Origin: Gallionella sp.
GTDB lineage: Bacteria; Pseudomonadota; Gammaproteobacteria; Burkholderiales; Gallionellaceae
NCBI GenBank assembly: GCA_023259035.1
Contig: JAHFRA010000019.1
Location: forward strand, 1 to 54,890
Reading direction: 5' to 3'
DNA length: 54,890 nucleotides
The position numbers and the translations under genes are program-made. Below, piece after piece: positions 20,764 through 29,728 of this stretch. Within the stretch, counting starts at the first letter, position 1; each line of letters opens with the position of its first letter. Under the pieces are notes generated by a model. It did not search any database, was not told the DNA's origin, and saw nothing but the letters and a program-made list of their open reading frames with translations.

Positions 20764-21433
20764 AAAGATAAAAATTGTTCTGGTTGACGATCAAAACCTG
20801 TGCCGAAGCGGGTTAAGCGAACTGCTCGGCAATTGCTACGGTTTTACGGTTCTCGGCGCAACCGGCAGTATCGACGAACTGCGCGTGTTATTGCGTGAAC
20901 AACCCGATCTGTTGATTCTGGATTTGCGCATGAAACCGCTGGACGGGCTTGCGATGCTGGAGCAACTTCGCAAGGAAGGTTGCACCACTCCAGTCGTGGT
21001 GCTGACCATGAGCGATTCGGAAGTGGACTTGTCCAACGCGATGCGCGCCGGGGTACGCGGCTATCTGCTCAAAGATATGGCCCCGGAAGAGGTGGTCGAT
21101 GCAATCCGCCGCGTCGTAGCCGGAGAACTGGTAGTCGCGCCCACCATGACGGTGAAGATGATCGAAATGTTGCGCGGTGATCAGCCTGGACAGGAGCCGA
21201 AAAACTCGCTCAAACTGCTAACCGAGCGCGAGCGCGAAATCCTGCAATTACTATCTCTCGGCGAGAGCAACAAGGCGATCGCGCAAACCTTGAAAATCAG
21301 TTACGACACGGTAAAACAGCATGTGCGTCACATCCTGAACAAGCTCAACCTGTCTTCACGGGTGAAAGCCGCCGTCCTGTTCGCCAAAGAACAGGGCAGC
21401 GCCAGCGGTGACGATACGCCGCCGCGTTGTTAG
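20756..21433 (+). CDS. NarL/FixJ-family response regulator
   Basis: 225 residues from the ATG at 20756, which has GGAG ten bases upstream and overlaps the kinase stop. The receiver domain has acidic residues VDDQ, the phospho-acceptor in LILDLRM (D56 from this start), T/S near 83 and LLKDM. A LuxR-type helix-turn-helix follows from LTEREREILQLL near 157 to VKQHVRHILNKL. It would be phosphorylated by the adjacent kinase and bind DNA. Target genes are unknown; the divergent qmo/hdr operon is an obvious candidate but this is inference. Confidence 0.95.
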   Translation: MSEKIKIVLVDDQNLCRSGLSELLGNCYGFTVLGATGSIDELRVLLREQPDLLILDLRMKPLDGLAMLEQLRKEGCTTPVVVLTMSDSEVDLSNAMRAGVRGYLLKDMAPEEVVDAIRRVVAGELVVAPTMTVKMIEMLRGDQPGQEPKNSLKLLTEREREILQLLSLGESNKAIAQTLKISYDTVKQHVRHILNKLNLSSRVKAAVLFAKEQGSASGDDTPPRC

Positions 21434-21596
21434 AGAAAAGCACCTCTTCCTCAGGTGATACCCACCTTCAACCGGAATGGTTCCTGTCCATGCGCACGTG
21501 AGAGAAGAACTCCATAAATTTTAACGCTCAGTTGAATAGGCGCGGTCATACAAACGCTCCCCCCAGTTACCCGATAACTCTCTCGGTGCAATCTCG

Positions 21597-23141
21597 TCAA
21601 CGTACCGCCAGCGAATATCGTATGCTGGTTTTCGCAATGTTATACACGCCAAAATCACAGCTCCAGATTGTCCATGTCTGAGTAATATCGGCGGCGTTGG
21701 TAGTGGAAGTCCAATAGTAATCGAAGGCTATGAAGCCGTTGAAAATTACAGGCCCAGTAACTGGACTGGCGCCGCCTTGGGCTTGCCCATTAAAGTAGTC
21801 CGCCTGCGGGAAGGTCGGGGCGCGGTCGGACAAACTCAACATCTCGCTCCGGTTCGGCATTCTCCACTGGCCGACGGTTGACCCATCCGTCAAACCGCAT
21901 TGGCCGTTTGCCAAATTGTTGATGGTTGCAAGGGCGCTATCCCAAGAGCTGTTTATGCAATTGGCCTTCTTCAGCCAGATTAAACCCGTGACGGTGTCCG
22001 CTATTGTCCCGTCCGCGTTGTCAATAAAGCGGGGAGAGGTCAAGGGAGCACCGATTTGCAGGCTGGCATCGTCCCTGCTGCCGAAAAATGCTCCGCCTCC
22101 TCCGCCCGATCCGGAATAAAACACGCCGGTCGCCAGAAGTTGAACCGCCCCGGCTCCGCCCGATTTTACCGCCCACAAAGAATTGGTGGACGTTGTCTTG
22201 TTATTGTTGAAGCTGCCGTCCCCACTGTCTATCCCGTTTATCCAGCGCCCGTCAGAAAAACGAATGGCCATGGCATTGGAAGTTAAGGCCATATAGGTCG
22301 TAGATGACCAGTAGGCATTGGCAAGATTGATATTGGTGAAGGGGTTGCCAGTGGAAACAGCCGGGTTAGCCCTTGATACATCCACCAGGCTTTCCAGTTC
22401 GTTGGTATTGGGCATTCTCCACTGACCTGCGGTTGATCCATCGGTCAATCCACAGGTGCCGCTGGCAAGCTGATTGGCGGCCATCAGCGCAGTGGCCCAA
22501 TCGGACGGGCTAAAACATCCGGCGTTTTTCAACCAGACAAGACCGGTCAGTTGATCGGTAACGGTTCCATTTGCATTGTCTGTGAAGCGCGCGTCTGGCC
22601 AGGCCACTCCATTTTGCAGCGAATAGTCATCCCCGCTTGCATAACTTGTCGTCTGCCCCGTTCTGGGCAGGCTAGCCACCTTATCCCCCGAGCGGTATGC
22701 TGTGAAATTGTTGCCTGTTACATTGCGGGCGGGCGGGGGATTAAACCGGATGACGGTTCTGTAATAGCCATTGAAATCGAATTTGCTTATTGAACCAGAT
22801 GCGTCACTGATCGAAGGATAAAAACCAAATCCACTTTTCTCCGCGTATATTTCGTAATCTGGTTTATCTGTCGAAGTGTTTGCGGTGTCCAACCCCGAAA
22901 CTGAGTATGCACCGTTGGCATCGGTGGTCGTTGTTACAGTGGTATGGACATTATGATAGTAAACGCTAATTGTAACTCCCGATAGTGGAAGCCCGTTTTT
23001 GCCAACAACAGTGCCGGATACTGTGCTCGTAATAGGAGCACCTGTCCTGTCGCCGCATGTTTCGCAACCGCCTCCTCCCCCGCCACAAGCACTGAGCAGG
23101 AAGAGGACAACGATTACCAACGGAAATCTAATCTGACTCAT
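21597..23141 (-). CDS. Lipoprotein with carboxypeptidase-regulatory-like domain and two Lcl (DUF1566) domains
   Basis: 514 residues from the start at 23141 (GGAAGGGG site upstream). A signal with lipobox LSAC at residues 14-17 is followed by a glycine run and CxxC, then a beta-sandwich like the carboxypeptidase regulatory domain (TVSGTVVGKNGLPLSG). Two repeats of the Lcl/DUF1566 module follow: each has FxDNxxGTxxDxxTGLxWLK and GLTDGST-x-GQWRMPN. The module is found in surface lectin-like or adhesin proteins. It probably faces the outside or the periplasm. It lies next to a decayed integrase and may be of foreign origin. The specific role is unknown. Confidence 0.85.
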   Translation of the reverse strand: MSQIRFPLVIVVLFLLSACGGGGGGCETCGDRTGAPITSTVSGTVVGKNGLPLSGVTISVYYHNVHTTVTTTTDANGAYSVSGLDTANTSTDKPDYEIYAEKSGFGFYPSISDASGSISKFDFNGYYRTVIRFNPPPARNVTGNNFTAYRSGDKVASLPRTGQTTSYASGDDYSLQNGVAWPDARFTDNANGTVTDQLTGLVWLKNAGCFSPSDWATALMAANQLASGTCGLTDGSTAGQWRMPNTNELESLVDVSRANPAVSTGNPFTNINLANAYWSSTTYMALTSNAMAIRFSDGRWINGIDSGDGSFNNNKTTSTNSLWAVKSGGAGAVQLLATGVFYSGSGGGGGAFFGSRDDASLQIGAPLTSPRFIDNADGTIADTVTGLIWLKKANCINSSWDSALATINNLANGQCGLTDGSTVGQWRMPNRSEMLSLSDRAPTFPQADYFNGQAQGGASPVTGPVIFNGFIAFDYYWTSTTNAADITQTWTIWSCDFGVYNIAKTSIRYSLAVR

Positions 23142-23189
23142 CGCAACCCCTTCCCAAAACGAAACTTGTCTATTCGATACACTCAAGTG

Positions 23190-23380
23190 CAATCTACATC
23201 CACTAGATTCACGTCAGGACAAACCCCCAGTGCCATCGTCTTACGCTTGTCGGCAAACCGGTAATCAAGCCGCCAATACTTTGCACACCATTAGGATTGA
23301 TAGCAAGTACAGCACGCCGCCATCTGCCAGCTTTTGCGGGCTGCCTTTGACTTGCTTGTCTCGATTGCGCTAAGAGCCAT
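23190..23380 (-). pseudogene. P4-type tyrosine integrase, N-terminal remnant
   Basis: Translating the minus strand from the ATG at 23380 gives MALSAIETSKSKAARKSWQM, then, after a frame change, YWRLDYRFADKRKTMALGV and CPDV. This is the well-known N-terminal domain (DUF4102) of P4-family integrases, where KYWRLDYRxxGKRKTxALGxYPDV is typical. The catalytic part is missing and the frame is broken, so the gene is dead. It lies just beyond the 3' end of tRNA-Met, the usual position of such an integrase. Confidence 0.75.
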
Positions 23381-23460
23381 GACAGCTCCTTTTGACGGTG
23401 TCAACAATGTGAACAAACAATAGCATATACCGTCAAACGGGAGTGCACGGCAATAGGCAA

Positions 23461-23496
23461 TAAAAAACCCGCAATGTGTTGATTCATGCGGGTTTC
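23461..23496 (-). terminator. Rho-independent terminator downstream of tRNA-Met
   Basis: AACCCGCA/TGCGGGTT form a perfect 8-bp stem (23466-23473 with 23487-23494). On the minus strand it is followed by a run of T (the A run at 23462-23467), so it ends minus-strand transcription coming from the tRNA gene. Confidence 0.8.
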
Positions 23497-23528
23497 GTGG
23501 ACTTGCTTGGACTGCGTTGTACTGTAAT

Positions 23529-23605
23529 TGGTGGTGATAGGTGGATTTGAACCACCGACCTCAGCGTTATGAGTGCTGCGCTCTAACCACCTGAGCTATA
23601 TCACC
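23529..23605 (-). tRNA. tRNA-Met (CAU anticodon)
   Basis: 77 bases including encoded CCA. The acceptor arm GGTGATA pairs with TATCACC; the D arm has AGCTCAGGTGGTTAGAGC; the anticodon loop reads CTCATAA (CAU); the T arm has GGTTCAAATCC. The 5' G pairs normally, so it is an elongator rather than an initiator. A CAU-reading tRNA-Ile2 cannot be fully excluded, but the anticodon stem resembles elongator Met. Confidence 0.9.
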
Positions 23606-23935
23606 AAAACTCCTCTCGAAGAGCGCGGCATTCTCCGGATTTAGCCGTCACTTGTCAATTGGAGAACCATCAGGATATTTATGAGCGTGAAGATATATAC
23701 GGAAAGTCGATTCGAGTCTCGGCACCGCACCGGCTAATCAATTGGCTCGGTTCAAGGCTGCCTTCTGACTGGGTTAAAGCTTCCGGCTTTCGGCCAGAAG
23801 TGCGTCGATCGAAGAAGGCACTTCCCCGCGCATGAGCATACGCTTGAATACCTCATACACATCGGTTTTGGAACCTGCTTTGTGCAGTGTGTCTCATCGC
23901 TAAACCAGACGCACACGATCAATTGAACCGGGCTG

Positions 23936-24095
23936 GAGACAAACCCCGTCGAGCACCTGTGGGACGACCTACGTAAAAAGCCTTTCCATAACCGTGTCTT
24001 TAAGACAGCATTATTCACTTGAAAAACATCTTGAACAGGCTCTCGCTGACCTTGAAAAGTCCCACAGAATTACAGGATGGCCTTGGATAATTAAG
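23936..24095 (+). pseudogene. IS630-family transposase, C-terminal remnant
   Basis: The plus strand encodes NPVEHLWDDLRKKPFHNRVF from 23942 and, in another frame, a stretch from 24015 that ends ITGWPWIIK at 24095. Both match the end of IS630-type DDE transposases, including the catalytic glutamate of NPVEHLW. There is a frameshift near 24010, no N-terminal part, and no inverted repeats that I can see. The rest of 23606-24121 holds no intact gene. Confidence 0.75.
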
Positions 24096-24121
24096 CGTCC
24101 TAAAAATGGTTTAGAGGCATA

Positions 24122-24856
24122 TTACTTATTTGCTTCAGTATGCGGCGCTTGACAATCAGCCAGCTTCATCCGCACCAGCGAAGCCATGACTTCCCACATA
24201 ACGCTGAAAGAGAATATCTTGGATTTGCCGTGAACGCGAGGCCGGATATTCATCCCAGTGTGGGCAAACCGCCTCCCCTCGTGATGGGCATTTAATAGCG
24301 CCTCGCTCTGAAAAGTGTACCCCGCTGATAGCAGTTTCACCGACCGCATCCAACCAGTCGGATAAATAACTATGCCGTTGGTATACCTGAAAGCGGTTCG
24401 GAACAGGAAGTTGAATACGTAGAGGTACAGGAAAGATATAACCCGTCGATGGCGCGGTCGCAGCCGCGGATTTAATACGTGGGTAACAACAAAATCCGAG
24501 TCCCCGACGGAAAGCGCGGCTACCGCTCCGGGAAAAAACCCCAGATCAAACTCGTTATCACCAGGGACTATGAGACAGTAATCTTTTTGGGCGATGGCGA
24601 CGCCCGCCAGAAAACTTTTGCCAACCCCTTGCCTGGTTTCATTGCGTATAAATTTAATATTGCCGTATTGGGAACTGAGTTCAGCAACCGCTGCGAAGGT
24701 TCCGTCCGTGCTGCCATCATCAATCACGACAACCTCGTAATCGAGTACGCCGCCCTTCCCCGTAACAGACGCGATCTCCTCCATGACTGCGGGAAGATTC
24801 TTCTCTTCGTTGAGCGCGGGAACTATAAAACTGAACGAGGGAACCGGCCTGCTCAT
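24122..24856 (-). CDS. Family 2 glycosyltransferase, dolichyl-phosphate-mannose-synthase-like
   Basis: 244 residues from the start at 24856, which overlaps the upstream stop in an ATGA. GT-A fold motifs: FIVPALNEEKNL near residue 10, VVIDDGSTDGT near 43, PGDNEFD near 98 in the place of DxD, and RPRHRR near 132. Two hydrophobic stretches near 138-160 might attach it to the membrane. Enzymes of this kind transfer a sugar to a polyprenyl phosphate. It forms a pair with the DUF547 gene. Its proper substrate cannot be read from sequence. Confidence 0.85.
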   Translation of the reverse strand: MSRPVPSFSFIVPALNEEKNLPAVMEEIASVTGKGGVLDYEVVVIDDGSTDGTFAAVAELSSQYGNIKFIRNETRQGVGKSFLAGVAIAQKDYCLIVPGDNEFDLGFFPGAVAALSVGDSDFVVTHVLNPRLRPRHRRVISFLYLYVFNFLFRTAFRYTNGIVIYPTGWMRSVKLLSAGYTFQSEALLNAHHEGRRFAHTGMNIRPRVHGKSKIFSFSVMWEVMASLVRMKLADCQAPHTEANK

Positions 24857-25647
24857 CGTACGGTATTCAAATCCCAGTTGTAGGGCAGGTACTTTATCGC
24901 ATAGTCCGATGGAATGTTCCGGCTGCCAGCCCACTCGCTATTGAGAAAGCCGATATTACCGCCAGCATCCTTGAAATCGTCCTCATACCAGTCAAAAATC
25001 ATGGAAAGATATACCGTCTTTTTTTCGCGATCCACCCGCATCCCTTTTCCCATATTCTCAAGAAACCGGTTCGTCTGTAATTTCAATTGGTCTCTCAAAG
25101 CGTCTGCCGTGTACGCTTCTGGCAGCAGGTCGGGGCATGAAACGGAGGCGCATACGATGACAAAGTGAATGGACGGTTCATTCATGGGACGGAGTATTTT
25201 ATGCTCAATGTCGTTAAGGGAATACATTCTGCCGCCGACTTTTCCCGCCGGTACTTCCCACACCGGGGAAATAAAGTTTCCCACCTCCTTGATACAAATG
25301 ACGGGACAATGATCGCGCACCAGCTTCACCGCGAATATGTTGTAGACGTTTATCCAAAACGCCAGCTTCTCTTCCCTCCCGCGAAGCACTTCCGGTGAAA
25401 ACAACTCCAAACCGCCGACAAGTTTGTCGAACTCGCGCGATTTGAGGATGGCGGCATAATCGAACCCGGTATACACGATGCCCTCGAAATTCGATGGCCG
25501 CGTATTTTTTTTAAGGATCGCATCCCACTGGCTAAAATCGAACGCGTACAGCGGCATCGACAGGCTTAGTGATAAAAACATGGCTCCGATAACCGATACG
25601 AGCCTGCATCTTTTCGTTTGAGGTTGACCAGCTGTAATCAGGGACAT
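24853..25647 (-). CDS. Exported DUF547 protein
   Basis: 264 residues with a signal peptide (hydrophobic about 16-35, cleavage after MPLYA). The DUF547 signature is clear: KLAFWINVYNIFAVKLV near 92, GGRMYSLNDIEHKILR near 140, PSIHFVIVCASVSCPDL near 158, and LSMIFDWYEDDF near 213. DUF547 proteins carry a cysteine in a papain-like arrangement, but no activity is settled. The gene lies among glycosyltransferases and, further on, arsenosugar genes. A role in envelope or glycan processing is only inferred. Confidence 0.88.
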   Translation of the reverse strand: MSLITAGQPQTKRCRLVSVIGAMFLSLSLSMPLYAFDFSQWDAILKKNTRPSNFEGIVYTGFDYAAILKSREFDKLVGGLELFSPEVLRGREEKLAFWINVYNIFAVKLVRDHCPVICIKEVGNFISPVWEVPAGKVGGRMYSLNDIEHKILRPMNEPSIHFVIVCASVSCPDLLPEAYTADALRDQLKLQTNRFLENMGKGMRVDREKKTVYLSMIFDWYEDDFKDAGGNIGFLNSEWAGSRNIPSDYAIKYLPYNWDLNTVR

Positions 25648-25769
25648 TTAACTCGTTATAGCTGAAAAATATTTTGTTAAAATTAGCTGCAATCAACCTT
25701 GGTTTTTTGCAACCGATGTTTGGCCGCCAGCTTATCTTTGTCAAGCGCAATTGGCGAAAGTGCAGTTGT

Positions 25770-27221
25770 TTATTGTCTGCCTGGCATCTCCGATGACTGT
25801 GAAAACAATTGTACGCGCCGAGTGAAATCAGGTTTCCACTTTCTGGCAAGCCAGCTCAGAATCAGCGCTCCAGCGGTAGCCGCCCAAATGATGGCAGGTA
25901 TGGAATCTTTTTCCTCCCATATCCCAAGAAGAGTGAAATTAATCAGCACACGGTATGAGAGCAGCACTGCCCATGTCAGCACCAGCCCTGCAGTTCCAGG
26001 AACGAACGGAAGAAGGCAGGCCAAATAAAGCGCGTACCACGGGTGAAGTGTCGGCGTAAGCAACAGAAAAGCCAGTACGATGCAATAAGCAGTCTTGAAA
26101 GCTGCGGGGAAAAGCAATGGTGTGCAAACATCTTCTGCCCGGTTATGTTTGCGGAACAGCGATGCATACAAGGTGATCGTTATGAGAAAAAATGAAGCTG
26201 CAAGTATCTGCCGGGCCGTGGAACCGGATAGAAATATTTCATGAAGCGACTGAAATGCAAATCCCGCAAATTCCCAATTGCGCATGTAGATATCCAGAGT
26301 AGTGCGCATATTGAAAAGATCGGGAAGAAAGGGAATTGACAGCGCGGCAGTGCCGCTAACGACACCCATAATAAACGGCTTTATCCCCTTCCCGCCAGCC
26401 AACCAAAGGAATACGGGAAAGAAGACCAGCGGAAACAATTTGACCAGCATGGCAACCGAAAAGACGAGGCCTGCCGCCGCAGGCGCTTTCCAGTTGTTGG
26501 TGGCGTGGGGATTCGGATCATCACCCGGGGGAAGCAACAGCATAAACGCCAGCATCAGAAAAAAAATTCCCGCCCCATCGATGTGCCCTGAAGAAGCAAT
26601 TTCCAGAATTGGCAGCGGATGCCAAGCATAGAGCACCGCCCGTGACGGCGGCATTTTCATCCGTGCAAGAATGCGCAATATAACGACGCAAACGGCGATA
26701 TCCAGCGCGACAAGCACAGTTTTCATTCCCAGAATTCCGCCAAAAAAAGCGCCGATGGAGAAAATAATTTGTGCGGCAGGAGGATAAATGGTAATCAGTT
26801 GCGGATGGTTGACATGGCTGAGCAGTGCGGCAGACTCTTCAACAAGAAGTTTTGCGTCAGCGGGTGCGAAGGCATATGGGTTATTGCCATGTAAAACCAT
26901 CAACCCGTCCCAGCAATACCGGTAAAGATCGTCGGAGAGTTCCGGCGGACGAAACAGGAACATGAGCCGAAATACAATAGCCACGACTATAATTGCGCGT
27001 GGAGACCAACCCATACCCCTTGCTTCCGCCAGATACAGGGTGATGGAAAGAAACACCATGATGAAGGCGGACGCCCCTACGAGGGCGGCAATGGACAAAC
27101 GGAGATCGGCCTGAAAAGCCAGAATACAATAGGAGGATGCGATGGAGAGCGATATGCCCCAGAAAAGAAGCTGGTTTGAAATACACCGATTGAAACTTTC
27201 GTTGGCGTTGCTATTTGTCAT
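25770..27221 (-). CDS. Polytopic mannosyltransferase-like membrane protein (GT-C type)
   Basis: About 483 residues with ten or more hydrophobic segments. An early loop contains RPPELSDDLYRYCWDG, the acidic motif typical of GT-C transferases that use polyprenyl-phosphate sugars, followed by NPYAF and HPQLITIYPPAAQ. HPLPILEIASSGHIDG is further along. The start used is 27221; this places its first 80 bases over the start of the divergent rhodanese gene, which is unusual but there is no later ATG until residue 54. Together with the GT2 gene downstream it may build a lipid-linked or surface glycan. Confidence 0.85.
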   Translation of the reverse strand: MTNSNANESFNRCISNQLLFWGISLSIASSYCILAFQADLRLSIAALVGASAFIMVFLSITLYLAEARGMGWSPRAIIVVAIVFRLMFLFRPPELSDDLYRYCWDGLMVLHGNNPYAFAPADAKLLVEESAALLSHVNHPQLITIYPPAAQIIFSIGAFFGGILGMKTVLVALDIAVCVVILRILARMKMPPSRAVLYAWHPLPILEIASSGHIDGAGIFFLMLAFMLLLPPGDDPNPHATNNWKAPAAAGLVFSVAMLVKLFPLVFFPVFLWLAGGKGIKPFIMGVVSGTAALSIPFLPDLFNMRTTLDIYMRNWEFAGFAFQSLHEIFLSGSTARQILAASFFLITITLYASLFRKHNRAEDVCTPLLFPAAFKTAYCIVLAFLLLTPTLHPWYALYLACLLPFVPGTAGLVLTWAVLLSYRVLINFTLLGIWEEKDSIPAIIWAATAGALILSWLARKWKPDFTRRVQLFSQSSEMPGRQ

Positions 27222-28029
27222 GACCGGAATTTTGTTACATGGAGGCAGCGCAATGGCTGGCAATATGATCCTGATCGAACCTTCTGCCCTGAACGGTGAA
27301 CTTACGAAACATGTAATCCTTGATGCCCGACCCAAGTCCGAATGGCAAGCCGGTCACATCCCTGGTGCGTTATCATTTTCATGGGAGAACTTTACCAGAA
27401 CCGACGAGAAAGGCGTGCCGTACCGGGTATGGCCCCCGCAGGAAATGGCCGTTGCGCTGGGAAATATGGGAATTGATGAAAAAACTTCCATCGTCATTTA
27501 CGGCGATGCCGACAAGAGTTGGGGCGGCGAGGGGTGGGCTGGCTGGGTGTTCGCGTGGATAGGACACGCCGGTTCCATCCGCATATTGAACGGCGGCATT
27601 CAGGCATGGCGGAATAAAGGGTTTACCGTAGCGGCCGATGCGCCAAAAAGTCGGGAGAAAGCTACCTATAATTTCAAGCTCGCTCCCCATTGGGACATTT
27701 CCACCGCCGAGATTGAGCAGCGAGCATCCCCGATGGTTTTGATCGATACGCGCTCAACGATGGAATGGCTGCTCGGAAAAATACCGGGCGCAATTCATAT
27801 CGAGTGGACAAAGTTCTACACCGGCGACGACCGCCGCCCACTGGATGCCGCAGCTTTCAGGCAACTGCTGAAAGACAATGGTATCGATACCGGCAAACCG
27901 ATTGTCTATTACTGCCGGGGAGGAATCCGTTCCGGGTATGCATGGATGGTGCATCAGCTTGCGGGACTGCCCGATGCGCGCAATTACGAAGGTGGCATGG
28001 AAGCATGGTGGAAACTATCCTCCAAATAA
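27142..28029 (+). CDS. Exported two-domain rhodanese (thiosulfate/mercaptopyruvate sulfurtransferase)
   Basis: 295 residues with a signal peptide (hydrophobic about 18-38, ending SAMA) and tandem rhodanese domains. The inactive first domain has LDARPKSEWQAGHIPGA near 60; the second has IDTRSTMEWLLGKIPGA near 201 and the active loop YYCRGGIRSGY with catalytic C258. A strong AGGAGG five bases before the ATG fixes the start. It would act in the periplasm on thiosulfate or polysulfide. It is divergent from, and overlaps, the GT-C gene. Confidence 0.92.
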   Translation: MESDMPQKRSWFEIHRLKLSLALLFVMTGILLHGGSAMAGNMILIEPSALNGELTKHVILDARPKSEWQAGHIPGALSFSWENFTRTDEKGVPYRVWPPQEMAVALGNMGIDEKTSIVIYGDADKSWGGEGWAGWVFAWIGHAGSIRILNGGIQAWRNKGFTVAADAPKSREKATYNFKLAPHWDISTAEIEQRASPMVLIDTRSTMEWLLGKIPGAIHIEWTKFYTGDDRRPLDAAAFRQLLKDNGIDTGKPIVYYCRGGIRSGYAWMVHQLAGLPDARNYEGGMEAWWKLSSK

Positions 28030-28044
28030 TCTGCTGCTGATCTT

Positions 28045-29517
28045 CTAACTTCGGCGGTTCTGTACCATATCAGCAATATCTTTCAAAATCACCAGCATGA
28101 AACCGGCGGGAAACAACGCCAAAAAAGGAATCGCCAGCCAGGTTCCCCTTTGCCACGAGAAAATTACTGGCAGCAAGCTGTAGCACAAGAACAGGGTATT
28201 CATGGCCAAGTATGGAATGGCCTTCTGGCGATAGAGAAAGGCCGCCAGGGGCGGCGGCTGATTTCCCTGCAACCCGAACTTCGGCGTCCGCTCAAAATAG
28301 CCGCCTTTGCTCAAAGACCCTTTGATAACGGAAAGAGCAATGCTGGGTGCCATTCCGATGCCGAAAACCGGCAGGAGCGGCAGCCAACGCAGCAAGCGGG
28401 CTGACCCACTAACCAGCGTATACGCGAAAAAATACATCAGAATGGCGAGACTTGTTCCGGCAAGCAACGGCAAATCGATCTTCAGCAGTTGATAAGGCCC
28501 AATGCCCACGCGCCACATGATGGCGGCATACAGGGTAAAGGTTGTGAGCGCGCCAAGCAGCCAGCCGAGGTTCGCCAGAAGATGCGCCGCCGCCTCGACT
28601 TTCACTGCAAACGGCAATGGAGAGGTAAACAGGCGCGGCAATATCTTCCGCGCCGTCTGTATGGAGCCTTTTGCCCACCGCTGCTGCTGGCTGCGGAATG
28701 CCGCAAGGGTAACGGGGAGTTCGGAGGGAACCGCGATGTCATCCCGATAGATAAACTTCCACCCTTGCAGTTGGGCGCGATAGCTCAAGTCCAGGTCTTC
28801 GGTCACCGTATCCGCCTTCCATCCACCGGCGGATTCTATCGCGCTCCGCCGCCAAATGCCTGCCGTTCCGTTGAAGTTAAAATACAGATTACGCCCGCAC
28901 CGCACCCGGTGTTCGATGCCGAAATGCGGGCTTAGCAGAAGCGACTGGACGCCGGTGAGCCACGATGCCTCGGCGTTAAGAAAAGTCCATCTCGCCTGAA
29001 CCATGCCGACTTTCGGGTCGGAGAAGCAGGGAACTGTCCGAACCAGAAAATCGGGTTGCGGAAGAAAGTCCGCATCGAAAATGGCGATGAATTCGCCCAC
29101 CGCATGCGCCATCCCCTCTTGCAGCGCTCCCGCCTTATACCCTTGTCTGTGTCCGCGCCTGAACACCCCGATATTTACCCCTTCAAGTGCCAGCCGGTTC
29201 ACCGTTTCATCAACGATACTATTGGTATCGTCGGTCGAATCGTCCAGAACCTGTATCTCCAGCTTGTCCTTCGGCCACTCGAGGCGGGCGGCGAATTCGA
29301 TAAGCCGCGCGGCGACGAAACGCTCGTTGTAAAGGGGTAACTGGATGGTCACCACCGGAAAATCCACCAAGCTGAAAGGCGAAATGGCGGAGTGTTTCTT
29401 GCGGCGCTCCTTGTACCAGCATGCAATTAGCCATAACCGGTGCAATCCATAGAATAGAAGCCCGCCAAGGGAAGCAAAATGGATAATCGTCAATATCCGC
29501 AGGTAATCAAAACTCAT
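28045..29517 (-). CDS. Processive family 2 glycosyltransferase (cellulose/glucomannan-synthase-like)
   Basis: 490 residues. An N-terminal membrane helix (about 8-35) precedes a GT2 catalytic domain with QLPLYNERFV, QVLDDSTDDT, IFDADFLP (the DxD), TVTEDLDLSYR and QQQRWAKG, the full set of processive beta-glycosyltransferases. Four or more helices follow from about 310. The sequence resembles bacterial relatives of mannan and ceramide glucosyltransferases. It is convergent with the rhodanese gene. Product unknown. Confidence 0.9.
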   Translation of the reverse strand: MSFDYLRILTIIHFASLGGLLFYGLHRLWLIACWYKERRKKHSAISPFSLVDFPVVTIQLPLYNERFVAARLIEFAARLEWPKDKLEIQVLDDSTDDTNSIVDETVNRLALEGVNIGVFRRGHRQGYKAGALQEGMAHAVGEFIAIFDADFLPQPDFLVRTVPCFSDPKVGMVQARWTFLNAEASWLTGVQSLLLSPHFGIEHRVRCGRNLYFNFNGTAGIWRRSAIESAGGWKADTVTEDLDLSYRAQLQGWKFIYRDDIAVPSELPVTLAAFRSQQQRWAKGSIQTARKILPRLFTSPLPFAVKVEAAAHLLANLGWLLGALTTFTLYAAIMWRVGIGPYQLLKIDLPLLAGTSLAILMYFFAYTLVSGSARLLRWLPLLPVFGIGMAPSIALSVIKGSLSKGGYFERTPKFGLQGNQPPPLAAFLYRQKAIPYLAMNTLFLCYSLLPVIFSWQRGTWLAIPFLALFPAGFMLVILKDIADMVQNRRS

Positions 29518-29728
29518 GACATTTTGTTGTTATTTTGCGCTTCCTTAAAATCGATCAAAGTCTAACATATCGACCTATGGCAAAACGACTCCGAAAACAA
29601 TCGGTTGGGAATCTTATTGCTGCGTTTCAAGTGGGGGAAGCTTGATTTGAAAATCGCTGGTAAAGCGTTTTTATACTGGGTCAGGCGCTCGTCGCCGAGA
29701 GGGGCTGCGATGCGCTCGATTGATCTCG

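Noticed and set aside
23708..23735. tRNA-3'-end-like sequence (GATTCGAGTCTCGGCACCGCACC) as an attachment site
   Set aside because: It resembles a T arm and acceptor only loosely and does not match the nearby tRNA-Met 3' end.
23752..24018. 88-codon minus-strand frame
   Set aside because: It runs antisense across an IS630 remnant. Another minus frame here ends in SIDALLAESRKL, which may be a relic, but I cannot place it.
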